Shown here piece by piece: positions 26,857-35,428 of a stretch of DNA of 64,000 nt (positions are counted from its first letter, which is position 1; each line of letters begins with the position of its first letter). A program made the translations under genes and the position numbers. This DNA is from Eubacterium maltosivorans (GTDB taxonomy: Bacteria; Bacillota; Clostridia; Eubacteriales; Eubacteriaceae): the NCBI RefSeq assembly GCF_002441855.2, contig NZ_CP029487.1:1240001-1304000 (forward strand), written 5' to 3'. The notes beneath the pieces were generated by a model. That model was not told the DNA's origin, searched no databases, and worked only from the letters and a program-made list of their open reading frames with translations.

Positions 26857-27591
26857 TCACAGAAGTGCGAATTTATTCAAAACAAATGCTGCCAGACTGC
26901 CAACGCATAAAACTATGGCCAGAATATCGGCCAGCCGGAAACCAATCCGGCAAATATTTGTCCGCGGCACAGGTGCGCCTAGTCCCCTTGTCAGAGCGGC
27001 TGCCGAAAGCTCCTCTCCAATCTTCACACAAGACATCATAAGAGGCACCAGACGGTATTCAAGCATGGCGCCTGCCTTACCGCCGCCAAAGCGGATACCC
27101 CGCATCCGCATAGCGTCTCCGATGGCTCCGTACTCTTCCCGGACTGTTGGGAAAAAGCGAAACATGACTGACATGGGGATGGATAACTTTGGGGTGACAC
27201 GCATCCGGGCCATAGCTGCCATAAAGGCGCTGACCGTGGTGGTATTTACCAGGAAATACCCCATCAAGATCCCGGGCATAAATCGGGCAAACAGGCCGCA
27301 GGTCGCAACAATGATAAAATTCAAAAAACCTGTGGTGACAGGCACCAAAAACAGTTCGCCACAGAAGGCCACCGTGTAAGTAGCTAAGTATCCAAACGCA
27401 GCGCCCCACTTTTTTGAAGCCAGCAGCAGTATAAAAGGGACCAGCGTGAGGGCCGGCTTGACAAAATTCATGACGCCGCCGTTCCCCCCGCCAATGACAA
27501 CCGTGGAAACTGTGATTACCAAAAGCATTTTTGTTCTTGGGTCAAGAGACAGGCCGCCTGAAACATCCGTATTGGTACGCGCCTGTGCCAT
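26857..27591 (-). CDS. ECF transporter transmembrane T component
   Basis: A 244-residue membrane protein of the EcfT/CbiQ family. LDPRTKMLLVI near the N-terminus and the cytoplasmic coupling helices with AMRMRGIRFGG and ALTRGLGAP are the characteristic Ala-Arg-Gly motifs. An upstream in-frame extension exists, but the ATG at 27591 overlaps the S-component stop (TGATG) and gives a normal family length. It links the S-component to the double ATPase. Confidence 0.9.
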   Translation of the reverse strand: MAQARTNTDVSGGLSLDPRTKMLLVITVSTVVIGGGNGGVMNFVKPALTLVPFILLLASKKWGAAFGYLATYTVAFCGELFLVPVTTGFLNFIIVATCGLFARFMPGILMGYFLVNTTTVSAFMAAMARMRVTPKLSIPMSVMFRFFPTVREEYGAIGDAMRMRGIRFGGGKAGAMLEYRLVPLMMSCVKIGEELSAAALTRGLGAPVPRTNICRIGFRLADILAIVLCVGSLAAFVLNKFALL

Positions 27592-28172
27592 CAGACAATC
27601 CCGGCCTTCATGAAGTGTTTTTTGAGCACTGCTTTGCCCAGCACAGCCCCTAAAATACCCGAGATAAAGCAGGCGGCCAGAAGCGGCAGAAGGCTCCAAT
27701 TTGGAATGTAGGCCATGAGCGTATTAGCGTATTCCTGTCCATACCCGGAGACCAGCATATCAAAATAGCTTCCCCGGTTGACCACGATAGGAATGTAATT
27801 TCCAATGAGCCACATGGAAAACACGCCGTAGCTTAAAACGCCCTTTCTGGCGCTGGTATAACCGCCGGACTTCAGCACCAGCTCTGCCAGCAGGCCGCTG
27901 ACCGGCGCAGTGATCAAGGCCCATAACCCCATACCCATCAGACACATGATAATACCGATAATGGCAGCCATGATGAGTACCATTCCAAATTTCCTGACCC
28001 TTGTCAAAAACAGCATAAAGGGTATACCGCCCACAAAGGGAACGATCACTGAGAGCAGCGGTACAAAAATAGGAATATAACCTACCATGGCGACGCCCAT
28101 GCAAATGACAAAAAGAATGGCCGTAAAAATGCCCACATTAATCAGATCCTTTGCCTGAAGCCTGTTGTTCAT
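27591..28172 (-). CDS. ECF transporter S component, MptD/Trep_Strep type
   Basis: A 193-residue protein with about five to six helices, beginning NNRLQAKDLINVGIFTAILFV. The N-terminal arrangement and the FVGGIPFMLFLTRVRKFG segment match the Trep_Strep family of putative substrate-binding S components. These proteins define substrate specificity in ECF importers. It heads a six-gene leftward operon (S, T, double ATPase, AraC, two ABC half-transporters). The DtxR/MntR-like inverted repeat 20 bp upstream suggests iron or another metal complex as substrate; that is inference. Confidence 0.8.
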   Translation of the reverse strand: MNNRLQAKDLINVGIFTAILFVICMGVAMVGYIPIFVPLLSVIVPFVGGIPFMLFLTRVRKFGMVLIMAAIIGIIMCLMGMGLWALITAPVSGLLAELVLKSGGYTSARKGVLSYGVFSMWLIGNYIPIVVNRGSYFDMLVSGYGQEYANTLMAYIPNWSLLPLLAACFISGILGAVLGKAVLKKHFMKAGIV

Positions 28173-28191
28173 ATAAACTTCCTCCTATTTC

Positions 28192-28209
28192 AGTTAGCTT
28201 TACCTAACT
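28192..28209. promoter_or_regulatory. DtxR/MntR-like operator upstream of ECF operon
   Basis: AGTTAG-N6-CTAACT is a perfect 6-bp-arm inverted repeat containing TTAG-N6-CTAA, the core spacing of DtxR/MntR family sites. It sits 20 bp before the start of the S-component gene, where bound repressor would block transcription or elongation. Confidence 0.45.
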
Positions 28210-28223
28210 ATAGTTTTTTAAAG

Positions 28224-28257
28224 AAGGACTCCATCTGCACGGAGTCCTTTCATAAGC
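28224..28257 (-). terminator. Terminator after the 28386-32035 ABC pair
   Basis: AAGGACTCC/GGAGTCCTT is a perfect 9-bp stem with an 8-base loop; reading leftward it is followed by TTCTTT. It separates the two leftward ABC operons. Confidence 0.65.
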
Positions 28258-28385
28258 ATATTTAGTGTAGCATAACCTTTTGTCTGTCGTCTGCTCCATT
28301 CGGACAAAATAAATCTATTCAGTCAGAAAAACTGTCCGAACGACTTATTCGCTGTCTTTTGGGAGCAATTGTTTTTTCTTTGGGC

Positions 28386-30272
28386 TCAGGCTGCCTCCTC
28401 GGCAAAGTTTCCCGTATAGAGTTCGTAATATTTACCCTCTTCGGCAATGAGCTCGTCGTGGGTACCTCGCTCAATAATGCGGCCGTTTTCCAGTACCATA
28501 ATGCAGTCTGCGTTGCGGACAGTGGAGAGGCGGTGGGCGATAACAAAGGTGGTTCTGCCTTTCATCAGTCGGTCCATTCCCTCCTGTACCATGGCCTCGG
28601 TACGGGTATCGATGGAGCTGGTGGCCTCGTCCAGAATGAGCACCGGCGGGTCGGCAACCGCAGCTCTGGCAATGGACAGAAGCTGTCTTTGTCCCTGGCT
28701 CAGGCTGCCGCCGTCGCCGGTGAGCATGGTCTGGTAGCCATCCGGAAGCCGGCTGATAAATCCGTCGGCATTGGCCAGTTTCGCAGCAACGATGCAGTCC
28801 TCATCGGTGGCATCCAGCCGTCCAAAGCGGATATTGTCCATGACAGTACCTGTAAAAAGATGGGTATCCTGCAGGACAATGCCCAGTGAGCGCCGCAGAT
28901 CGGCCTTTTTGATTTTGTTGATGTTAATACCGTCATAGCGTATTTTCCCGTCCTGTATGTCGTAGAAGCGGTTGATCAGATTGGTGATAGTCGTCTTTCC
29001 TGCGCCGGTACTGCCCACAAAAGCAATCTTCTGCCCCGGTTTGGCAAAAAGCCTTATGTCATGCAATACCATATGGATATCGTCGTAGCCAAAATCGACG
29101 CCATTGAAGGTAACCTCTCCTTCCAGCCGTTTATAGGTAACAGTGCCTTCTGCTCTGTGCGGATGTTTCCACGCCCAGAGACCTGTGCGTTCTGCGCTCT
29201 CTAAAAGAGCGCCGTCCGCCTGCTCCACTGCGTTTACCAGTTCGACATAACCGTCGTCAGTCTCTGGCTTTTCCTCCAGAAGGTTGAAAATACGGTCAGC
29301 CCCTGCCAGAGCCATGACAATGCTGTTAAGCTGCTGGCTGACCTGGGTGATGGGCTGTGTAAAACTTTTATTCAGGGTGAGGAAGGACACCAGTGTCCCC
29401 AGAGTCAGGCTTACGCTGCCGCTCAGGGCCAGCACCGCACCCACAATAGCGCACAGCACATAGCTGATATTGCCCAGATTCGCGTTGACAGGCATGAGAA
29501 TATTGGCGAACTTATTGGCGCTGTTGGCGCTCTCACGGAGACGGTCATTGCGTTCCCTGAAGCCTTCCAGGCTTTTTTCCTCATGGCAGAAAACCTTGAC
29601 GACCTTCTGACCGCTCATCATCTCCTCAATATAGCCGTTCACATTGCCCAGATCCCTCTGCTGCGCCGCAAAATAAGCGCCTGATTTTCCGCCGAGCTTT
29701 GAGGTTGCGGCCAGCATAACCACCGTCATGGCCAGCGTCACCATTGTCAGGGGGATGTCCAGAAACAGCATACTCACGAAGGTGGTAACAATGCTGACAA
29801 TGGACTGGATAATCTGCGGCAGGCTCTGGCTGATGAGCTGGCGGAGGGTATCGACATCGTTAGTGTAAACCGACATGATATCACCGTGAGCGTGGGTATC
29901 AAAATACTTGATGGGTAATGCCTCCATATGGGTAAAAAGCTCAATTCTGAGCTTTTTAAGGGTCCCCTGACTCACATTGACCATGATGCGGTTATAGGCA
30001 AAGGCCAGCCCCACACCCATGAGGTACATGCAAGCCAGACGGACGAGCGCTGTGGCCAGCGGTCCGAAATCAGGATTGGCGGCTCCGGTCAGGGGGATAA
30101 TATAATCATCAATCAGGGTCTGCATAAACAGGGTTCCTTTGACTGTGATCAGAGTCGAGCCAAAAATACATAAAAGCACCACCACTGTGGTTGCTTTGTA
30201 GTTTCTTACAATCATTGCCAGAATACGGCCAAGAGCCTTTATGCTCAGACCATCTTTTTTAATTTTGTTCAT
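28386..30272 (-). CDS. Heterodimeric ABC multidrug exporter, subunit 2
   Basis: A 628-residue membrane-ATPase fusion. The ATPase has Walker A GSTGAGKTT, signature SLSQGQRQLLSIARA (LSQGQ rather than LSGGQ) and Walker B VLILDEATSSID, with switch HRLS. The variant signature is common in the YfiC/TM287-288/BmrD-type heterodimers. It overlaps the 30272 gene at TAATG, so the pair is translationally coupled. The likely role is drug or lipid export. A linker of about 50 residues before the ATPase (with AEGTVTYKRLEGEVTF) is longer than usual. Confidence 0.88.
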   Translation of the reverse strand: MNKIKKDGLSIKALGRILAMIVRNYKATTVVVLLCIFGSTLITVKGTLFMQTLIDDYIIPLTGAANPDFGPLATALVRLACMYLMGVGLAFAYNRIMVNVSQGTLKKLRIELFTHMEALPIKYFDTHAHGDIMSVYTNDVDTLRQLISQSLPQIIQSIVSIVTTFVSMLFLDIPLTMVTLAMTVVMLAATSKLGGKSGAYFAAQQRDLGNVNGYIEEMMSGQKVVKVFCHEEKSLEGFRERNDRLRESANSANKFANILMPVNANLGNISYVLCAIVGAVLALSGSVSLTLGTLVSFLTLNKSFTQPITQVSQQLNSIVMALAGADRIFNLLEEKPETDDGYVELVNAVEQADGALLESAERTGLWAWKHPHRAEGTVTYKRLEGEVTFNGVDFGYDDIHMVLHDIRLFAKPGQKIAFVGSTGAGKTTITNLINRFYDIQDGKIRYDGININKIKKADLRRSLGIVLQDTHLFTGTVMDNIRFGRLDATDEDCIVAAKLANADGFISRLPDGYQTMLTGDGGSLSQGQRQLLSIARAAVADPPVLILDEATSSIDTRTEAMVQEGMDRLMKGRTTFVIAHRLSTVRNADCIMVLENGRIIERGTHDELIAEEGKYYELYTGNFAEEAA

Positions 30273-32035
30273 TAGCTCACCGCCTCCATTTCCATACTGC
30301 CCTCATCAAAATCTCCGCCGCCGTTTACCTGGGAGGCGTAAATTTCCTGATAGATGGCATTTGTTTTCAGCAGATTATCCGGCGTGTCAAAAGCGTCAAC
30401 GCGCCCCTCGTCCATCACCAGGATCCGGTCAGCGTCCTCGACGCTGGAGATACGCTGGGCGATAATCAGCTTGGTCGTTCCTGGAATCTCGCTGATAAAG
30501 GCGTTTCGTATCCGGGCGTCTGTAGCGGTATCCACCGCACTGGTAGAATCGTCCAGGATGAGCACCTTTGGCTTTTTCAGGAGCGCCCGCGCAATGCAGA
30601 TACGCTGCTTCTGTCCGCCGGAAACATTGGTGCCGCCCTGGTCAATAACCGTGTCGTATTTGTCGGGCAGCTGCTCGATAAAAGTATCGGCACAGGCCAG
30701 CTTGCAGGCATGTTTACATTCCTCCAGCGTCGCCTGCTCATTGCCCCAGCGCAGATTGTCCAAAATCGTCCCTGAGAACAGTACATTTTTCTGAAGCACC
30801 ACGGCCACCTGATTTCTGAGGGCCTCCAAGTCATAATCCCGGACATCTCTGCCCCCCACCAGCACTTTGCCGTCTGTTACATCGTAAAGCCGGCTGATGA
30901 GGTTGACCATACTCGACTTACCGCTGCCCGTGCCTCCGATAATGCCAATGGTCTCACCGGCGCGGATGTGAAGGTTGATGGCTGAAAGGGTTTCCTTACC
31001 GCTGCCCTTTTTATAGGCAAAATGAACCTGTTCAAAATCAATACTACCGCTCTCTACATCTGTCAGAGGGCGCACCGGGTCCTTGATATCGGCCTGTTCC
31101 TCCAGTACCTCGGCAATACGGCGGCAGCTGGCCAGGCTCATGGTCACCATCACAAAGATCATGGACAGCATCATCAGAGACATCATGATGTTCATGATAT
31201 AGCTGAACATAGCGGTCAATTCGCCGGTTGTCAGACTGCCGACCACGATCATCTGAGCGCCAAGCCATGAAATTCCAAGAATACAGCCATAAATAATAAA
31301 CATCATGACTGGATTATTAAAGGCAAGAATCCCCTCCGCTTTAACAAAAAGCCTGTACAGGTTGGCGGCCGCTTTGGAAAAGCGGGTGTTTTCATAGTCC
31401 TCCCGGACATAGGCCTTGACCACCCGTATAGCCGATACATTTTCCTGGACGCTTTCATTCAAAGCATCGTATTTTTTAAAAACCTGGTCAAAAATTTTGG
31501 TAGTCTTTAAAATAATCAATACCAGAGCCAGGCCGAGAACCACAATGGCCGCCACAAAGACCAGGCTCAGCCGGGCGTTGATGAAAAAGCACATGACCAT
31601 GGCGCTGATGAGCATCAGCGGCGCACGGGTACACATACGCAGGATCATCTGGTAGGCGTTCTGCACATTGGTAACATCCGTGGTAAGCCGTGTGACCAGC
31701 CCAGCCGTACTGTACTTGTCGATGTTTGAGAAGGAGAAGCGCTGGATATTTTCATACATCCCCTCCCTCAAGTTGCAGGCCAGGCCTGAGGACGCGCTGG
31801 CCGCGTACTTGCCCGCCAGAATGCCAAAGGTCAGGCTTGCCATGGCCATGATCACCATGATCCCTCCGTAAAAATAAACCTGCTGTATGTTTCCAGCCTC
31901 AATGCCCCGGTCGATGATAAGTGATGTGACCCAGGGGATCAAAACCTCCATTACAACCTCCAAAGCTGTAAATAAGGGCGTCAGCAGCGAAGCCTTTTTA
32001 TACTGCTTCACCTGCCCCAAAAGTGTTTTTACCAT
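30272..32035 (-). CDS. Heterodimeric ABC multidrug exporter, subunit 1
   Basis: A 587-residue membrane-ATPase fusion with Walker A GGTGSGKSS, signature VSGGQKQR and Walker B VLILDDSTSAVD, followed by a switch region reading AQRIS instead of the usual HRLS. The D-D in place of D-E after Walker B and the Q at the switch His position mark a degenerate ATP site, as in BmrC/LmrC/TM287. The partner at 28386 supplies the complete catalytic residues. AAAGGAAG precedes the start. The gene is divergent from a LysR regulator, the likely controller. Confidence 0.9.
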   Translation of the reverse strand: MVKTLLGQVKQYKKASLLTPLFTALEVVMEVLIPWVTSLIIDRGIEAGNIQQVYFYGGIMVIMAMASLTFGILAGKYAASASSGLACNLREGMYENIQRFSFSNIDKYSTAGLVTRLTTDVTNVQNAYQMILRMCTRAPLMLISAMVMCFFINARLSLVFVAAIVVLGLALVLIILKTTKIFDQVFKKYDALNESVQENVSAIRVVKAYVREDYENTRFSKAAANLYRLFVKAEGILAFNNPVMMFIIYGCILGISWLGAQMIVVGSLTTGELTAMFSYIMNIMMSLMMLSMIFVMVTMSLASCRRIAEVLEEQADIKDPVRPLTDVESGSIDFEQVHFAYKKGSGKETLSAINLHIRAGETIGIIGGTGSGKSSMVNLISRLYDVTDGKVLVGGRDVRDYDLEALRNQVAVVLQKNVLFSGTILDNLRWGNEQATLEECKHACKLACADTFIEQLPDKYDTVIDQGGTNVSGGQKQRICIARALLKKPKVLILDDSTSAVDTATDARIRNAFISEIPGTTKLIIAQRISSVEDADRILVMDEGRVDAFDTPDNLLKTNAIYQEIYASQVNGGGDFDEGSMEMEAVS

Positions 32036-32123
32036 TTTTTCTTCCTTTCAAAGTTTGTTGTTTTTATTATTTTATCTATTATTAAACTACAAATCACATT
32101 GAAAGTGAATTCAAAAAATGTTA

Positions 32124-32150
32124 TTATTAATTAAGAGTACCAATTAATAA
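32124..32150. promoter_or_regulatory. LysR-type operator candidate in divergent promoter region
   Basis: TTATTAATT-N9-AATTAATAA is a perfect 9-bp inverted repeat between the ABC exporter pair and the lysR-type gene. Position and T-N-A style symmetry fit an LTTR recognition site. Confidence 0.5.
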
Positions 32151-32188
32151 GCAAAGAAAAGTTTTATTGATAAATCAAGGAGGCCCCT

Positions 32189-33073
32189 ATGAACAGCACA
32201 CAGCTTGAATGCTTTATGCAGGTCGCAGAAAACCTGAACTTCGCCCGGGCAGCGGAAGCCCTGCACATCACACAACCTTCAGTTACCCACCAGATACACA
32301 CTCTGGAGGCAGAGCTAAACGTGAAGCTTTTTCACCGTACCACACGTTCCGTATCCTTAACGCAGGCTGGACTAAGTTTTTTTTCCGACGCCAAAAATAT
32401 CCTGTCCCTTATGAAAATCTCAAAAATGCGGCTTCACGATGACAGCGCAGATAAGCTCTCCTTTTTTGCCATGGGGTTCCACAGCAGAATGGAACTCGCT
32501 TTTCTTCCAGGTATTATTAAGGAAATGAAAAGACAGGTTCCCCTGCTGCACCCTATTATCAAAATGGTTCCCTTTCACGCCCTCGCTAATCTTCTGGCCG
32601 ATGAGACCATTGACGTCATGTTCGAATTTAAAAACGAAAAGACCGATAAACTCCGCCTCAGCTATATCGAGCTCATCAAAGCGCCCATTGCCTGTGTCCT
32701 GCCAAAGGACCATCCTCTCGCAGGACAGCCATCTGTATCTCAGGACGAGCTTAAAGAGCTCAGCATTGTGCTCTGCCAGCCGCCAGTGCCGGTTTTTTCT
32801 GATATTTCGACTTTTCAGCAGAAAGAGGCGTCCAATTTCTCGCCAGCAAATTCCTACTTTTCTGAAAATATTGACGAGGCCTGTACCTTGGTAAAGGCCG
32901 GTCTGGGCTTCTCCCTTCTGCCCGATCTGCCGCCAAGCCGCGATCCTGAGCTGGCCTACATTCCCTATGCCCCAGAAGGCAACGTTTCCTATGGTCTGTA
33001 TTATAAGGGAAAGAAAAAAGACCCTATGCTCAAACTTTTTATTGAGCTCACAAAGGCCAGCTTTTCCTTATAA
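32189..33073 (+). CDS. LysR family transcriptional regulator
   Basis: A 294-residue regulator. The N-terminal winged HTH is clear: LECFMQVAENLNFARAAEALHITQPSVTHQIHTLE at about residues 6-40, then VKLFHRTTRSVSLTQAG. The C-terminal part is a periplasmic-binding-like effector domain (from about residue 90) of the CbbR/LTTR type. AGGAGG precedes the ATG. It is divergent from the ABC exporter pair with a 9-bp inverted repeat between them, so regulation of the exporter and itself is likely. The effector is unknown. Confidence 0.93.
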   Translation: MNSTQLECFMQVAENLNFARAAEALHITQPSVTHQIHTLEAELNVKLFHRTTRSVSLTQAGLSFFSDAKNILSLMKISKMRLHDDSADKLSFFAMGFHSRMELAFLPGIIKEMKRQVPLLHPIIKMVPFHALANLLADETIDVMFEFKNEKTDKLRLSYIELIKAPIACVLPKDHPLAGQPSVSQDELKELSIVLCQPPVPVFSDISTFQQKEASNFSPANSYFSENIDEACTLVKAGLGFSLLPDLPPSRDPELAYIPYAPEGNVSYGLYYKGKKKDPMLKLFIELTKASFSL

Positions 33074-33077
33074 CAGC

Positions 33078-33110
33078 AAAAACACCTGAGCACTATACTC
33101 AGGTGTTTTT
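33078..33110. terminator. Terminator between lysR and formate/nitrite channel
   Basis: A perfect 13-bp stem AAAAACACCTGAG/CTCAGGTGTTTTT with a 7-base loop, between convergent genes; works in both directions. Confidence 0.9.
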
Positions 33111-33133
33111 GAACGAGGGAGATAAATGGCAAA

Positions 33134-33904
33134 CTATGCTGTTTCTTTCTTTTTAGAAATGAGATAATACGGAATCGCCACAAAGAGAATACCGCCAACC
33201 ATATTGCCAAGGGTTACGACGATCAAATTATACACGTAGCCACCGATACTGACCGCTGCTTCCATGGGCGCAAGCAGGGAGATTGTCAGCAGTGTCATAT
33301 TCGCGATGCTATGCTCAAAACCTGTCGTGATAAAGGCAAAAAGGCACCAGAAAATCATAATAAGCTTTCCGCTTTCCGATTTGCATTTGAAGCCGCACCA
33401 CACAGCCAGACAAACCAGAACATTACACAGAACGCCTCTCAAGAACAGGGGTACAAGTGAAAGACCCATCTTGGCCGCTGCCGACGCTGCAATAAACTCA
33501 CCGACCGGTCCGGCTGCAAAACCGGCTCCCCAGAAAATAAGGGCCAGCAGCACAGAGCCTGCCAGATTGCCAAGCCAGCAGATTCCCCACAGTTTCAAGG
33601 TATCCGCCATGGTGACCGATTTTGTCATAAGCCCTGCTGCCATGACCATATTGTTTCCTGTAAAAAGCTCTGCCCCGGCGATAACCACCAGACTCAAGGC
33701 AACGCCAAAGGCTGTTCCCATGACAATCTTGGCATAGGGCTCTCCGCTCAGCAGTCCGCCGATGGTAAAACTTAATAAAACACCAAACCCAATGAAAGCA
33801 CCGGCCAGCATGGCTGCCACAAAATAGCCCAGGGGGTTCTTTTTCAGCAGCCCGGTTTTGTCCGCAGCTGCTTTCTGCACACTTATAAACGCTTCCAAAA
33901 ACAT
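33134..33904 (-). CDS. Formate/nitrite transporter (FNT) family channel
   Basis: A 256-residue membrane protein with six helices and the two FNT signatures: AGAELFTGNNM around residues 82-92, and GFEHSIANM with the central pore His about residue 195. FNT pentamers pass formate, nitrite, acetate or hydrosulfide with protons. In an acetogen that makes or consumes formate in the methyl branch of the Wood-Ljungdahl pathway, a formate role (FocA-like) is plausible. Sequence alone does not separate FocA from NirC. It is monocistronic, with GGAGG before the ATG. Confidence 0.92.
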   Translation of the reverse strand: MFLEAFISVQKAAADKTGLLKKNPLGYFVAAMLAGAFIGFGVLLSFTIGGLLSGEPYAKIVMGTAFGVALSLVVIAGAELFTGNNMVMAAGLMTKSVTMADTLKLWGICWLGNLAGSVLLALIFWGAGFAAGPVGEFIAASAAAKMGLSLVPLFLRGVLCNVLVCLAVWCGFKCKSESGKLIMIFWCLFAFITTGFEHSIANMTLLTISLLAPMEAAVSIGGYVYNLIVVTLGNMVGGILFVAIPYYLISKKKETA

Positions 33905-33944
33905 CTGTTAACCTCCTAACTCTGTTGTGAAAATTATAACAAGG

Positions 33945-33979
33945 CTAAAAAAGAAGCGCCGTGACCATTGTCACAGCGC
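33945..33979 (-). terminator. Terminator after mttB at 33999
   Basis: A 10-bp stem (33956-33965 with 33970-33979) and a leftward T6 tract. Confidence 0.85.
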
Positions 33980-33998
33980 AAAGCTGTTTTGTTGCTTT

Positions 33999-35405
33999 TT
34001 AACGGTATTTTTCGGGCAGCAAGTCTTCCAAAATGCTTCTTTGCTCCTTGTTAAAGTCTGGCTTAACGTATTCTTCCAAGCGTTTCTTCCAAACCTCTGT
34101 CGCCAGCGATTCTGCCGACGGACAGCCTGCCTGTATCCAGCTGTTATGGTTATCCCGGATCGAAAGCTTCGGCATGATAAAATCAGTACGATAGGACTTT
34201 TGTGTCCGCTCAAAATGCTGGCCGGAGGGGCCGGTCTTTTTGATGGAATCAAACATCACAGTCTTTTCATTAACCTCGTAGCCCTGCTTCAGATGCTCCA
34301 GTGATTCAATCTTTTCTTCGTCTAAAATATATTTTTCATAGCCGATGGAATTAAAAGAGTCCAGCGTACCGCAGGCGTGCACAAGGCAGTCTGTATCCAG
34401 CGCATAAGCCGAAAACAGGTTCATAAAGGTTTCTGCACCTGCCTGATAGTCCATGAGCTTAGAGTCTGTATTGCCCGCACCGGTATGCAGCGGCACATTA
34501 TAATAACGGGCCATCCGCGCTGAGGTCGCCGCACTCCACAGGCTCTCAATACCACCGTAGGCCGCTCCAGAGGACAGACGCATATCAGCAGAATCAAATT
34601 TTCCGCAATAGACGACCGGGGTGCCCGGCCGCACAATCTGCGACAGCACAATGGATGCCAGGATCATAGCATTGCCTAAGATAAAGGTGCCTGCCATTGA
34701 CTGCGGCGCAGTAATACCGAGGGTCTGCCCACTGCAGATAATCAACGCCTGCCCGCTGCGTGAGTAGGTAATCAACGCCTCTGCCATTGAGGTTGAAAGG
34801 CGCATCGGCCCCATTGTGTCAATCAGGCCAGCGGCGATGATCCTGTCACCCAGATGGTCTACACCATAAAAGCGGCGCATCATCTCAAGGTTTTCTTCTG
34901 CCACCTCTTTGCCTTCGACCAGTCCCATCATCGGTTTGGTACAGTACTCAAGCGCCACACCAAGGCGGTACCGCTCTCTGATATCTGGCGGAATGTAGGA
35001 TACATCAATAACATTTGGATTTGATACATCCATTATTTTACTGGTTTCATGGAGCTTGTGAAAGTTAACCAGATGCTCATGACTTGCTTTTTCATAGCTG
35101 CCTTCTTTTAAAACATAAATGGGCCCGTAGGCAGGAACATTTTTGGTTTTTCCATCACCCACTGTGATCTTATCACCGTCACGTCCATACCAGTCAAAGG
35201 ACTGCGGTACAGATGCAAGAGCCTCATCAACCATTTTTTTGTCGATGTAGACAACGTCATTTTCAACCTTCGCGCCATAATTCCTAAAAATCTCAATGGC
35301 CTCCTCACAGTGAAAAACCACGCCGACCTCTGATAAAATCCTCAGGCTCTCCTCATGAATCCTTTCAATCTCCTGGTCTGTTCCTATCGAATAGTTTAGC
35401 TTCAT
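33999..35405 (-). CDS. Trimethylamine methyltransferase (MttB) family protein, second copy
   Basis: A 468-residue non-pyrrolysine MttB homologue. It shares the start pattern (EIERIHEESLRILSEVGV), IVRPGTPVVYCGKFDS and YQAGAETFMNLFSAYALD with the copy at 14039. The two are clearly divergent and probably differ in substrate. It is the last gene of a leftward set that includes two MFS carriers and a deleted mttB pseudogene, whose ends resemble this gene closely. GAGGAG precedes the ATG. It presumably methylates the corrinoid protein at 40075 using a quaternary amine taken up by a neighbouring carrier. Confidence 0.9.
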   Translation of the reverse strand: MKLNYSIGTDQEIERIHEESLRILSEVGVVFHCEEAIEIFRNYGAKVENDVVYIDKKMVDEALASVPQSFDWYGRDGDKITVGDGKTKNVPAYGPIYVLKEGSYEKASHEHLVNFHKLHETSKIMDVSNPNVIDVSYIPPDIRERYRLGVALEYCTKPMMGLVEGKEVAEENLEMMRRFYGVDHLGDRIIAAGLIDTMGPMRLSTSMAEALITYSRSGQALIICSGQTLGITAPQSMAGTFILGNAMILASIVLSQIVRPGTPVVYCGKFDSADMRLSSGAAYGGIESLWSAATSARMARYYNVPLHTGAGNTDSKLMDYQAGAETFMNLFSAYALDTDCLVHACGTLDSFNSIGYEKYILDEEKIESLEHLKQGYEVNEKTVMFDSIKKTGPSGQHFERTQKSYRTDFIMPKLSIRDNHNSWIQAGCPSAESLATEVWKKRLEEYVKPDFNKEQRSILEDLLPEKYR

Positions 35406-35428
35406 TCTCTTGTCTCCTCGTTGTTAAA

